From Datnioides undecimradiatus (Eukaryota; Chordata; Actinopteri; Lobotiformes; Datnioididae): a stretch of DNA of 64,000 nt. A program made the translations under genes and the position numbers. The stretch's first letter is position 1. Each line of letters opens with the position of its first letter. This document shows, one piece after another, positions 26,150 to 38,800 of this stretch. The notes beneath the pieces were generated by a model, which had not been told where the DNA came from, ran no database searches, and worked only from the letters and a program-made list of their open reading frames with translations. The stretch is from positions 11,279,848 to 11,343,847 of the forward strand of contig WARS01000016.1 of NCBI GenBank assembly GCA_008933995.1, read 5' to 3'.

Positions 26150-28911
26150 CTACAGCAGAGCATTGGACATGTTACTGTTCTGCCAGCGCAGGCAGGTGGT
26201 CTTGGAATGCTTGTATAGGTGGGATGACTGGCTGAAACGCTTCCCACACTTGAGACACGCGTAGGGCTTCTCTCCCGTGTGGACTCGGATGTGTTTCTTG
26301 CAGTCAGTGAGGGTGAGGAAGGTCTTGCAGCAGATTTTACAGGCGTATTTCCGAGCTCCCTCAACCACAAGGACATTGTGCTCTGACAGAGCCTTCTTGC
26401 ACTTGGACAGCACGTCAGCTGAAGCCCGGGTCAGCTGAGGGGGGAGGGAGGTGGGCCTGACGCTGTTCATCTCATACCCACCACTCTTGTTCAGAAGCAG
26501 GGGACTTGACAAACTTGAGGAGGAGGAGGCGGCATCTTGGAGAACACCACTTACTGCCTCCTCTCCTCCAATGCCGGAGACCATTTTTGGGGCAATGCGT
26601 CTGTAACCTGGGTAACCCAGCGCAGCAGCATTCGCTCCTCCTACCCCTCGTGAGGGTCGCCCCAGGGAGTGAAGCCCCAGACTAGAGCGCTGAAAGTCCA
26701 AACCGAAGGGATCTACTCCTCCACGCCCTCCACCACCACTTCCCCCACTTCCTCTGGAGTTTGCTAAACCATCGTGAAGCGGGCGGAGGAATAAAGAATC
26801 AGCTTGCAGGTTGTCTCCAAATCCATTGTGACTCTCACCACCGAGTGGACCAGACTGCATAAGAGAAGAAGAAGCAGAGCTGGATGGCCCAGCAGCTTCC
26901 TGTCTGAGCAGGAAGTGATGTGCTACCGCATCACCGGTTGTTGTGTTGGGGAGGTCATCCTCTCCAGCAACTAATCCTGCCCCGCCGCTTCCGAAATCCT
27001 TAGGACCAAGGAAGCTGGAAATACTAAAGCCAGGTTTACCACCCAGTCCGTTATTACAAGTGAAACTTCCTCCGATGCCAGTGCCACCTCCCATGTTGCT
27101 CTTGAGTAGAAGCTGTGAGTTGGGCTGCAGCAGAGAGTCAGAGCTGGGTTGGGGTTCAGAGGTAAAGCTGCGGTCGCTGCTCTCCGGGCTCAGCTCTGCC
27201 TTCTCCTCCTCCTCCCGGCCTCCTTGCTCAGCTGGGTCACTGCCTTCAGCCTGTGATGTCACATCGCTGATTTCATCGGTTGGCTCCGGTGAACTTAGTG
27301 GCTCTCGTTTAACCACCACCTGTTTAAAGTAAAAGAGGAGTTTCATGTGAGGCCAAGGGAGATTTTTAAAATGTCTTCAAGAACTTGAAATTGATCAAAA
27401 TTGTACTTTAATAAAACACAAGTCACTGAAAGTGGAAAAAGAAAACTTTTCAACTTGATGATAAATAATTGAAGGCTGTATTAAAATTATATTACTGCCA
27501 ACTACATATCATAGTTTTTTAGATTATCACTGTTTTGAATTCCCTAATAAGACTAAATGGACTGGATTTATACCGTGTATTTTTAGTCTTCCTACAACTT
27601 GTTGTCTAGTGACAGATAGTCTTCTTATTCTTATTGTATAGTCTCAAATATTTAGGAAACTACTTTGTCAGAAACAACAAATCAAGACACAAATTTACTT
27701 TCTGTTCTTCGGCCTCCTCTTCCTCCGTCCCCGATTTCATCTTCACCCCTGCTCTGTTGTCTTGGTGCTCATGGTCTTCCATGTCCTCCTCCTCCTTGCT
27801 CACCCCTCCTGGCATTCTTCCCAAGTCCTCCCCCTCACAATTTCCACTGTCCGACTGGCTGGGCATCTGAGGATCATCTTGTGACACCCCTACTAGCCCT
27901 GTGATGGCGGCATCCAATTTGGATTCATCCCCCATCTTGTGGGAGTCCGGGGAGAGAAGTGCCCCTTCCTCTCGCTCTGCGTTCACCGCTCCTTCTCCTA
28001 ACAGCCCCAGGTTAGGGGCAGAGGGACGCTGCCTCTGTCTTGGTCTCTCCTCTGACAGGCCCAGGGCCTTGCGCTTGTGGAAGCGTCGGATTGGGAAGGA
28101 AGCTCTCTGTTCAACCACTCCCCTTCCCACTCCTTCCTCCTCCATTCCACCCAAAGCAGAGCTTACCAAGCTAAGCCCCAGCTGTTGCAGGAGGAAGGAG
28201 CGCTGCAGCTTTGACGTGGCAGCATTTGCTGTGAGGTTAGCATTAGCTGCAAGAGTTGGGTTCACTGCTAAATCTGCAACTTGCTGCTGCTGTTGCTGCT
28301 GCTGCCTGTGCCTCTGCTGCTCTTGCTGAGAGTGGTGATGGGTGGGTCTCTCGGACGAGGGGGACATGGGCAGCGTGCGTGTGGTCAGGTAGTGTTTGCA
28401 CGCCTTGACTACATTGTTGAGGTGCAGGTGTGATGCTGCAAGGAGGATATCCATCACATTGCTCTCACCCAGCATCAAAGTGGAGGTGTACATCATATCC
28501 ACCAGAGCAGCAAATGCTTCAGCTGTCACCACCTGCAGGTACACATTAAGTTCATTGATCTTATTGGCACAAAGCAAAACAGTAGCAAGACAGTTGTAGA
28601 CATGACAGCAAGTTTTACAGAATTGTCAATGGTGTTATACAATCATAATGTAAGATCATCCTCCTCGCTCTCTTTTACACATGTATTGTTAAGATCCAAA
28701 CCTCGCTGTCCAGCTGGATCATGTTCATGCTTGCATCTCCCTCTGCAACAGTGAACAGGGCTCTGAAATGGGTGCTGCAAGCTGCCAGTACTGAGCGGTG
28801 CGCCTTGAAATGTCTGCTGCCCACCACAATGACACAGTCACACAGCTGACCGTGGACTCGCTGATAGTTGAGCTGCTGGAAGATCTGCTCGAAGTGGCCT
28901 GGGAAATCCAT
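26150..28911 (-). CDS. zbtb5: Zinc finger and BTB domain-containing protein 5, complete, 737 aa
   Basis: ZBTB5 is a nuclear BTB/zinc-finger transcriptional repressor. Coding exons: 28702-28911, 27699-28532, 26150-27319 (70, 278 and 390 codons including stop; all phase 0). The start ATG sits four bases inside an exon whose acceptor is at 28916-28917, so a 5' non-coding exon lies upstream. The BTB domain fills residues 1 to about 125 (MDFPGHFEQIFQQLNYQR onward, continuing VVTAEAFAALVDMMYTS). Then come a Gln-rich stretch (28283-28325), a basic segment HKRKALGLSEERPRQRQRP, an acidic tract, a sumoylation-like VVKREP, and a Gly-rich stretch. Two C-terminal fingers follow: C-x2-C-x12-H-x3-H (CKICCKTF to HIRVH), then CLKCGKRFSQSSHLYKH with Cys in place of the last His. 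Adjacent to grhpr as in human. Confidence 0.97.
28283..28325 (-). repeat. CAG/CTG repeat encoding a polyglutamine run in zbtb5
   Basis: Tandem CAG/CAA codons on the minus strand encode QQQQQQQQ with interspersed His and Arg, straight after the BTB domain. I recall no comparable run in human ZBTB5. Confidence 0.8.
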
Positions 28912-29599
28912 GGCCCTGAAGGCAGAAGAAAGAAAAAATGCTGCACCTTTTATTGACAATCAAACCCAAAATACTACGTTTGTGTATATTTTTTTTATTC
29001 CATAAACTAAATGATCAGCCAATTCATCATCTAACTAATTCACAGTAATAGTAATAATAATAGTACTAGTAAAGGCCTCTTCAGAGTGATTAAGGATGAT
29101 GGAGGACTAAAAAAGAGAAATAATAAATTGAGGTAACGGTGGGGCCAGAGTGAGGTTTAACACAGATTAAGGTCATTTTCACGTGCTTGTTTTGTTTGAT
29201 GACGTTATTTGGACACAGTGAAGAAAATAAACAAAAACTGATGTGGGTTTTATTCTGTGTAAAGAAGGCCTATAAAACTCCCAGAGAGGATATTAAAACC
29301 AAGAGCAATGTTTTCCAGTGGGCTGAATTCATTTATTTAAGGTAACATTGCATGATATAATTTGCACTAAAGCTGGTTCACTTGATGCTTAAAGTTTGCA
29401 GTTAAATCGCATTGATAAGACAGTAGCTGCAGTGCATGGCCGCAGACTGCACTGTAACAGCGTTAGGATGGTATTAGGCAGTTAGCTAGCTAAGTCTACA
29501 CTGGCTAACACAACATGTATTGGCTGAGGTAACTGGCTAAATTACCTGAAACATGAGATACTATTGTTAAAACGGTGAAATCACAAAGCCAGTAATCTC

Positions 29600-29607
29600 T
29601 AACGTTA
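29600..29607. promoter_or_regulatory. TAACGTTA palindrome upstream of zbtb5
   Basis: This is the same 8-bp palindrome as at 19099-19106 and 41183-41190. It lies about 690 bp upstream of the zbtb5 start codon, where a 5' non-coding exon is expected, in a cluster with two GTTAGCTA-like copies. Confidence 0.5.
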
Positions 29608-31210
29608 CCTTGAATTTTCCCAAAGCGTACGTAACAAGAGGCACAGACAGGGCCCTGACCAGGAGTTGACAAGGCTAAAGTTAGCTGGCGACTGACCAGC
29701 AAATTGACTGTTAGCTAAAACACGCGGTAACTTAGCATTCGGTCACCTGGCTAGACCGCGCGCCAGAGTCGGAGCAGCCTTTTCCATTAAACATAGCTAC
29801 AGCTAGGCAACATTTTGCTGCTACGCCCCGCGTCTCCTACCGTCCACTCACTCGCTGCCTGAACAATTGACTCGCTTTGAATGGTTTGGCTGTGGGGCGA
29901 AAGCTGCCAGTGATGTACGCTCACAGTGTCTGCATGTCTGGAGCAGCTGGACTCATCTGTCCCGTGTCACAACCTGGGCCCCGAGCCACAAATCAGAAAA
30001 CAACAGTTACTAACACAGTTACTAACACAGTTACTGATTGTCAATATCGATTCGGGTCTGACGTGGATGTGTTATGATTTCTAGCAAAATATCACCCAGA
30101 CGTCTTTTTTCCCAACCAGACTCACAGGGTGGCGCTGTGCTTTACTTCCATGTCCATGACCTCGACGAGGTGAGGGGCTGCAGTTACACGCTTCACCACA
30201 GGATATCGCTGCTGCAACCTCAAAGCCTTGGTATCCGAAGATTATAGATCAAGATCACACCCATTAACCCCATGTTTTTACCCTGTGCCACTGTCCTCTC
30301 ATATATGTTGAGCGTTTATTTTGTGTTTGACTGTTATTGGATGGGTTTTGGAAAGATATACAGGAATGTATTTACAATAAAACTGTAGCATGCTTTTAAC
30401 AATAACTCTTCGTGTTTAGACTTCACAAAATAGATTTCCTAAGTCATATTTAATAAAAATGTCATCCTAAAAAATCATTATACATTTATGATTGTAGATT
30501 ATTGATATTTATTCTTAAAAATAAAATTGTTCCCCAAATTATTCTTAGTGCAATTTATTTATTTCATTGGTTGTTTTCTCTCCTTTTATCTGCAGTTTAT
30601 GAGGTAAATTATTTTTAAGCATCATTATTATATGTTTTTTTTAAATTTATCAATACGTTTTTGAAATAAAGTTTGTATATAATGCACTTCAATACATTTT
30701 GATCAAACTGTTGTATTATGTTTGTGTCTGTTGTGAAAAAAATGTCTTCAATATGGCTAGCACTCATAGTATGAATAATACTGCTATGACAATATAAAAG
30801 CTTTAGCTTACTGCAGCTACTCAAACAAACATTATAAAATGTTTTAGAAGCAAAATCTTAAACGTATACACAATATCATAGTTTATACAATAACAATAAA
30901 GGATAGATAACTAAAAACAGTAACAAAGCCACGGAAGCTTTTTTTTTTTTTAAAAAAAAAAACGAGATAAAAATTTTTATAGCATCTCTAACCATATTTA
31001 GGCCTCATTGAGTACACTGCCTTACATTCATAATCAACTGTTGATAAATTATCAACTGTTGAAAAATCTTCAAAGTCAGGAGAACTGTGTTTGTCAGTGG
31101 CCTATTTACCTCCTGAACATTACTAATACTTAACGTAATGACGCAGAATACCCACATACGTTTTCACTGGCCCCTCTGGCCAAACTGCCTGACGCGTAAA
31201 CGTGAGGAAC

Positions 31211-31218
31211 CCGGAAGT
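31211..31218 (+). promoter_or_regulatory. ETS-family site in polr1e proximal promoter
   Basis: CCGGAAGT lies 50 bases upstream of the polr1e ATG, with no TATA box nearby. This arrangement is common in TATA-less housekeeping and ribosome-biogenesis promoters. Confidence 0.55.
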
Positions 31219-31267
31219 ACACAGGAATGAAACGTCTTGCGTCACCTGGAAACTCATGACAACAACT

Positions 31268-34200
31268 ATGGCTGCCTCCTGTTCGTTGGTGTGTTGTGGA
31301 GAGGAGAGAGATTCCGACAAAGCCGTTATTGGTGACTGTCACACAGTTATTGATTGCCGAAATCTTTTTTAAAGAAAATTGCTATTGTAGTCCTGCCTCT
31401 AAATGTTGGGTCGTGTTTATAGTTGTTGTTTTGGTTTTTTTTTTTACTTAAAAAGGCAATTTGTATTGCACACGTGGGTGCTAGCAGCAGGGCTAGTTGT
31501 GTAGTTTTGTACTTGCCTCTATGGAGTCTTAGATTGTTATCGTGTGTATGTAGTTACATTTTGCAGTAGTCAGCACTGTAAGAAAAAATATTATCCCCAG
31601 ATGTGTTTTATCATATTTGCGGGTTTCATGAATTCAACTTAAAGTTACAGAAGTTGTATCGTTATAAATGTGTTAATGTGTGAAACACGTGTATTGACAG
31701 TGAATGAAGAGACTACACAGATCTTTTACGTAATTAAAAGTAGCAGTGTTTCGTGCATTTAACATATTTACATAGTTTATATATTATAATATCCTTAAGT
31801 TCACCAAGAGTATTCATCATAAAGAACACAGATTGCTTCAATGCTAAAATTTTGTTGTTGTTTATTATTGATGTATAGCTAGCATTGTTCACAGAAGGAT
31901 CAACAAAGTCTTAAACCAGCTTGGTATATTTCACCATGATATATTGTAGATGTAAAAAGTGGAAAATTTCATGAATTGTAAATTTTGGATTGGCGTGCTA
32001 TATAAACGCTGTCATTCTCCACTCAGAGGAAAATAGAAATACTCAAGTAAAGTACCAGCACCAACTGTATTTGAGAAGTAAATGTACTAAGACACTTTCC
32101 ACTGGATATTAAAAAGTTCCTTATGCGTTTCTCCTTAACACAGTCGAATTTTCAAATGGCAGCGTCAAAAATGGAGACAAACTGGATTTCACAATGTACA
32201 AGAACACAGACGAGAATAACCCCAGGAAAAAGAGCCGACGGATATTGGTGAGAAAGATGACAGACAGGTCTCATCCTCAGGACTATGTGTCTGCACTCTA
32301 CCTTTTTAAATCTACAACATGTTATATTTAGGTTGTGTTGCTCTACTTAAAGTCCTTTAATGACCCTGCTGCTTATGTTTGCCTCTGTCTAGGTTGCTGA
32401 ATCAGACAGACTGTCCTATGTTGGGAATAATTTTGGACCGATGTCCTTGAAATGCAACAACCTTTGCAAGTAGGTTAATGCATATTTTGAGATAGTGTGA
32501 CTGTGGCTAACTACTGCTGTGAAGAGAATTAATATGCTTTATCTTTGTTTAGATATTATGTGGGAGTGCTGAACAAGCAGACCATGCAAATGGAGGTGCA
32601 CAGTGCTCAGCTCTTCAACATGCAACCTGTTATACCAGGTAAAAAAAATCCCTATTGTGTGTTGAATACTGTATAGAACATGAAATGAAAGCTCTTGATA
32701 GAGAAATATACATACCCCAACTGATTACTGATAATTAACAAAATGAACTTTTTAAAGTGTGTTTATTTTTTTTAAATTATTATTTCATTAGGAGAGTCAA
32801 CAGAGACTGCAAAACCCCAGGACACTACTCAGACCTACAGAGAAAAGGTACGATGGTTTGTCTTTGTGATGACAGATGACATTTACAGATAGTTTGAATG
32901 TTTTTCTTATAATAAGATGAAGCTGGGCTTAAATGAGAATAAACTTGGTTTTAATCTTGTGTTACATCTCATCTTTAGGTTGACTCATTGATTGAGGCAT
33001 TTGGCACTAACAAACAGAAGAGAGCTCTGAGCTCCCGCAGGCTGAACCAAGTGGGCAGTGACACCCTGCATCAAGCAGTGGCTAAAGCTGCCAACACTGT
33101 GATTGACCAGAAGGGTCTGGAGGGTAAGCTAGTCAGCCATATTGCTTTAGTCATGAATATGAAAAAAACTAACAACTTAACAACTCATCTGAAAAAAATC
33201 TCAACAAGAGGTTGGTTAATAAAGTTGACATCTTTCTCCTCATATAAGTTTCTACTGTTGTGTTAATATGTTCTCTATATCGGTTTTCTTCTTCCTCAGC
33301 TCTTCAACAGGAGGTGGATGAGACTGAGTCCCAGGAAGACAAGGCTCTCCACCTGCCACCCTGCAATGCTGATGCTGACACACCTGAGAATGTCTACATG
33401 TTTGACGACCGTATCCTTCGTTCACTTTGTGTGTGAGATTGTGTGTGCGCATCATAAGGGAATGTCAGAATAGTAAACAGACAACAGATAACATATTTTG
33501 AGAAGGCTAGTACGGGTTTCCATCCTTAGTCAATATCTGCAGTCCTGAGTCCAGTAGAGTTTGAGGCTCTGGAGCAGACTGGCTCCAAGATGGCAGCACT
33601 CACACCTGAAGAGCTACAGAAGATGAGAGATGAAGGAGGGTAGGGTGAAAAAAGGTTTCACACCTGCTGAGAGATTCTATTGAATACATTTTGTTTCCCT
33701 GCATTCAAATTTTTCAATCACTTTCATTTTAAGGTGCTCGTGTGTAGTGAAGCTTGTAGAGAACATGCCATCAGCAGGTGAAGCCAGAGATAAAACATCG
33801 CGCTGTGCCTTCTACCTTTCCCTGCTCCTTAAACTGGCACGACAGAAAAGCATCGCCCGCAAGTGTGAGTAATGTTCGCCTTTTTGTTATTCTTGCGTCC
33901 CTGCACATGTCTCTGGAGCACTGACCAATCATGATCTGTATTTACACATACAGTCGGGCAGGAGGAGGGCTGTCCTCGCATCATTCAGAGCAAACTGTTC
34001 AGGACTTTCACTGTGGAGACTTTCAACAATGGCCGGTATGACAGTAATAGAATTTTGAACTGAATCATCTAGTAAAATTGCTTCAGGGACTGCATTTCAT
34101 TTGCATCTTTTTCCATTGCTAGAACCTTGTGGCTTTATGTGTCTCATTACCACTGAGATGAGTCTAGAATTGTTGTGGACAATATAACTGTATTGACTGT

Positions 34201-34791
34201 AATGTAACTGTCTCTTGCAGTATTTTGCACCACTTTCCCTGGTTGTATTTGTTGTATCACATTGTATGTATTTAATATTTTCATTGTTATTCTGATTCTA
34301 TTGAAAATGCATTTTCAGTAGTTTGACCACTCAGCCTTACAAACAAACACAAATGAATTGTCTGTTTTTCACCTCACCGTTCCCCTGTAGGGTCCAGAAC
34401 ATAGTGTCTTCATCAATGCGCTCAAAACTGGCAGCGTACTCTTTGGCCCTGCTGCTGCATATGGATCACATGACTGCTGATCTCACATTACTGCACCGTG
34501 ACCTGGGAATCACTGAGGCCAAGTAAGAAATAAGGGCTTGGCTGATGTTTTCGAACCACATAGAGCGCTGTCAATATAAGGTGCATTTGCAGTAACTGAT
34601 TTTTTTTGTGTGTATCTTCCTGTAGGATGATTGAAATAGCGAAATCAATGGGACTGACCCTAATTAGACCGACCCGGAGGAAGGGTGATGAGGCTGTACT
34701 GCAAGACGAACACAAGCAGGCCACTCTTGTTCTTCCTCTGGTCAAATACGATCGGTTCATGGAGAGACGGAAACGCAAGAAAATGCACTGA
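31268..34791 (+). CDS. polr1e: RNA polymerase I subunit E (PAF53/A49), complete, 416 aa
   Basis: This subunit pairs with POLR1G to form the TFIIF/TFIIE-like module of RNA polymerase I, which makes rRNA in the nucleolus. Exons: 31268-31331, 32144-32247, 32393-32469, 32553-32638, 32792-32847, 32979-33123, 33300-33410, 33543-33639, 33734-33864, 33954-34035, 34391-34522, 34626-34791 (1251 bp, in frame). The N-terminal dimerisation domain shows NNPRKKSRRIL and DRLSYVGNNFG. A conserved linker reads IEAFGTNKQKRALSSRR. The C-terminal tandem winged-helix region runs from about DLLSPVEFEAL to the end, and the protein ends in a basic tail RRKRKKMH. Length is near human (419). The start is the first ATG, giving a 21-residue first exon that joins in phase to VEFSNG. 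Confidence 0.97.
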
Positions 34792-34898
34792 AGTTGAAGA
34801 TAGTAACAGAAGAGACTTTAACAGAGAGGGGGAGGACCACGCCATGAGAATTGGAAATGCCACAAACAAGAACTGTTTATTAATGCATTTTGTATTCA

Positions 34899-34904
34899 AA
34901 TAAA
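34899..34904 (+). terminator. Poly(A) signal of polr1e
   Basis: AATAAA lies 108 bases after the polr1e stop codon. It is the first canonical signal downstream. Confidence 0.7.
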
Positions 34905-35858
34905 GTGGTGAACCTTTGAATTGTACATGAGTGTTTCGTACTGTGCAAGATACAAAAAAAGCAGAGGAATGAGCTGTAAACAAATTCTAGATGACAAAAA
35001 AAACATCTAGCTTGGACAGTCAAAACGCATAGGCACATTTGAGGACAGCACATATTGCACATGAACATCAGTTTTACTGTTACTGTGCAGCGTGTTGACA
35101 GTGATCCAGAATGAGTACTTGTCCTCCTTCACTGAATTTCAAAGTCGAAGAAGGCTGAAGTGCATCACATTTTAAAAAGGACGACAGAATTAAAAAACAG
35201 ACTCACCAGGAAACGGCAGCTCTGTGCAAGAGGCAGAAGCTTTAGTTTGGCTTAGTTTTTTTGTGTTTTTCTTTTTTTGCATATACACCTCACACTATGA
35301 CAACTCCTCCCATAGCTACAATCATTGATTGATTTTTAAAAAGTCAAACAAGGCACAGCTTTACTTTGTAACATGGTTGAAGCTGGCATCTCTGACACCT
35401 CTGGCTCCTGCTAGGATTGATAAATGTGCACTTCCTAAGCAGTAAATCTCAGAAGAAAACGGACGAAACCAACAGAGTCTACAGCAGTTCTGTATGAGAA
35501 TATGAAATCTTCAAGAAAAAGAATGCGATCAAGTTAAAGCTTCAGCATGAAAATGGTTGGACTTAAATGTTCTGCACTCCAGCTTCACTTGCTGACCACG
35601 TTTATAACGAGTGTACTGGAATTTTATAGAGTTTAAAAAAGTCTGATGTCTCTTACAAAATGTTGTGCCACCCAAATGCACTGGAAGGTGGATGTCTTCT
35701 TTTGTGATTATACTTGGAGCAGCCTCTTACCATCTTAGTTTCTCCTCCTCAACAGGAGGGCATCAGTTGGAAGGTCTTTGAGTGTTCCACATGTACATAC
35801 ACCAGTTTAAAAGTGACCAGATGCCCATTCATAATAGTTCCTAAGTTCTCACCAGTCT
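34905..35858. other. Tail-to-tail junction of polr1e and fbxo10
   Basis: This is 950 bp without a credible gene. It should hold the fbxo10 3' UTR on the minus strand. I see no further structure. Confidence 0.5.
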
Positions 35859-38800
35859 TCACAGGATGGAGCAGAACATGCTGCCACTGTGGCAACCACT
35901 TTCAACAGTGGCGCTGATTCTGGTAGTCATGGAAATTCCAAGCCGTGAAGGATATTGGGATGAGGAAAGACCAGAGGGGGAGCTAGCCAGTGGACGGGGT
36001 GGAGGGTTTTCCAGAATCCAGGGAGGACCAGATGTACAGCTACAAAAGGCAAAGAGGTAAAAAGTAAAGAATCTTTCACTTAAAAAGCAGGAGCAGTGCA
36101 GACAGTTAACTTGCAATATGTGATTTGTCCGACAAGTTGTAGGTGTGTTTCTAGCAACGTGATTAACATAAAATGAACTCGAAAATACCACTGTAAGCGT
36201 GAGCCAAATACGGTACAAACATCTAAAAATGTACTGCAGAAAATTATATTTTGGTCAAATATTATGAAAAATTGAACTATTCAACAGGGGCTTATTGTCC
36301 ATAAATCGTTCTGCACTCATGTAGTTGTGTAATGACACTACTTGAACTTGACTGACCAGGCAGATTCAGGTGATGATTCTTTATAGGTTCATTGCTGCAC
36401 TCTTTACACATTTATCACATTGTTAATTTCATTCCAAACTATAAATATATAGCTTATAGAGCTTTTAGTGTGCAGACAGCAGACAGCAGAGTGAATACAG
36501 AAAGAGTGCCCCAGTGAAGCAGCTGGTGGGCTCTGAATCTCTGGCACTTTCTGTTGGTTGCCTAGTTACCTGTTATTATGCCATAGAACACTGTTATTGC
36601 GCAACACACAGCTCTCGTTGGCAGGATCCATATGTAGAAGTGTTTTTTTGTTTGCAGGATGGCCCTGGAACAAGAGATTGTCATGGACCACACCTTTTAC
36701 TGGCCCTAGCACAGCGATGCCACAGCCCTGTGCTGGTTGGACACGGTTGCGCAATACCTTAAGATAAAAATGATAAAAACAAAAGAACACACATTAGTGA
36801 TGACCTCATATTTGATGTAGACACTATGAACAGTGCTAGTCATTTCACCTTAATGTCAGCACTGCCAGAGACTTGGATCCCATATCCACGGTTTCCGACC
36901 ACATCATTCTCAACGATTTGCCCATTACCACTGAAACTGACACCATGGCCGCTGTTTTTATAGATGCCATTACCACGAAGCTCCACCCTGCAGTCTTTCT
37001 CCACTGTGACACCACCTCGACCATTCTCAAGAATGCAGTTTGTGACCAGACGGGTCAGCTGACTGCTCTGCAGCACAGCAATGCCAGTGCTACGGTTACT
37101 ATTTATGAGGTTAGCAAAAACATTCAGGGGCTCACTGCTCTTCACGTATAGACCAACTGCTGCAGAAAGGGAGAGGAAGAAATGGAGAGAATATTAGAGA
37201 CAAAAAGCAAGTTAACTTAGAGTAGCACTGCTCAACTGGTCTATTCCTTACCTCCATTGTAGTTCATACAGTTGCTCTCTACCAAGGCCACACTGATGGA
37301 ACGACGGGCAGAGTGGCGCTCATCTTCACTGTCCAGATCACTCTCCCATGCAAACAGTTCTCCTTCTTCGTTCAAGTTCTCCTGTCCTTCTCTCCCTTCT
37401 CCTTCTAATCCCCTCCTTTCCCCACTGCCTCCTTCTCCACCAATCCCCTCCTGCCCAGGCCAGTTCCCCTCTCTTGCTTCGATGTTCTCTGGGTCCTTCC
37501 TGCAGAACACCGCCAGCCCATACATACAGTTATGAGTGATGTAGTTTCCAAGGAGCTGTGGGAGGCTGGACGACATGACCCACACACCACAGCCTTTGTT
37601 ACCTGAAAAAACAAGAGGAAGAGCAGAAATGAAACATCTGTGTCATGGTTGGTGAAATTGAGATCAAACATGAGCTGATAAATGTATGATTATCAGGCTA
37701 CAATTACATACAGTAAACATGATTTCCCTCGATAAGTCCACGGCCTCTTTCTCCAACCACAACGCCGTCTGAATAGCCATAACAGATAAAGTTGTTTCTC
37801 AAGATGGGGTCACCCCCTCTGCGAATGTCCACACCACCCCACTGGTTCTCTTTGATCACATTTTCTGCAATTAAAATGTATTTACACAGTAAAATAGTTC
37901 TGCTACAAAAAGCACTTAAATGCTTCACATCACATCAATAGAGGAAATTAGGAACTCATGAAAAGAGGTGGGGGACAGATCAACTTACACACCTGTTATC
38001 ATCCCTCTGCCATTCTCATTAATAGCTATCCCTGCTGCCTGACCCTGGAAGATGTGATTCCCACTAAGATAAAAAATGAGGAGAGTATGAGTCAAACAGA
38101 AATAAATACTGAAGGTCAGACTTGGGAGTCCATGTAGAAACACTGGACTTGGCTTATGTTACCAATTGCACTCCAGGCATCACGTCTTGTAACATTATGC
38201 AACACTGCTTACACCACACACTTACTGTAAAATGCTAGGTATAGGTACATATAGCGACCAAAAATGTACCACTGTACGGCAGCTGTAATCATGGGGTTGC
38301 TTGAGTAAAATCAATTAATCATATAAGGCCACACTTTTTTTTTTTTTTTGTTAAGGTCAGAGAGTTTTAAGGAATAATGTCCAAAGAAAGGCAGGGACTA
38401 CGCATTTCTGGGCAAATTAGATGTTTGCATTATGTAGTTCCACCTACCTGACCACAGGATTCCCGCTGAAGAGAATATACACGCCCGCTTCCTTGTTGTT
38501 ATAGATCCGGTTGCTCCGAATTGAACCTTTCCCATTGCCAAGGACAACAATCCCTGAGCGCAAACCACTGTGTATGTTGTTACACTGTGGAATGAAAGAG
38601 AGTCAAAATGAGGTAGAAAAGAAGATCTAAGAACTAAGAGCAAGTACATATACTGATGTTACAATTAATGTTACCTGATGTGAAATTTATGCATCTCATA
38701 TACTGTGTTTCAAAAGTGTCCATGCTCAGCATCCATTTTAATGGACACTTCTTCCCAAAAAAGGATTCCTCATGTCAGTGTGTGAATTACATGATACTTA

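Larger units (their letters stand above)
28916..31267. promoter_or_regulatory. Divergent promoter region between zbtb5 and polr1e
   Basis: A 2.35-kb head-to-head interval. Near the probable zbtb5 upstream exon lie GTTAGCTAGCTAAG (29481-29494), TAACGTTA (29600-29607) and GTTAGCTAA (29710-29718) in a relatively GC-rich patch (29600-29860). Close to the polr1e start is CCGGAAGT, a perfect ETS/GABP site, at 31211-31218. From 30270 to 31110 I see only AT-rich sequence, including a T11/A11 run at about 30940-30962. Confidence 0.5.

Noticed and set aside
28912-28959. Upstream in-frame Met that would lengthen zbtb5 by 16 residues
   Set aside because: A clear acceptor (pyrimidine-rich, CAG) lies between it and the conserved MDFPGHF start, so the extra residues are intronic.
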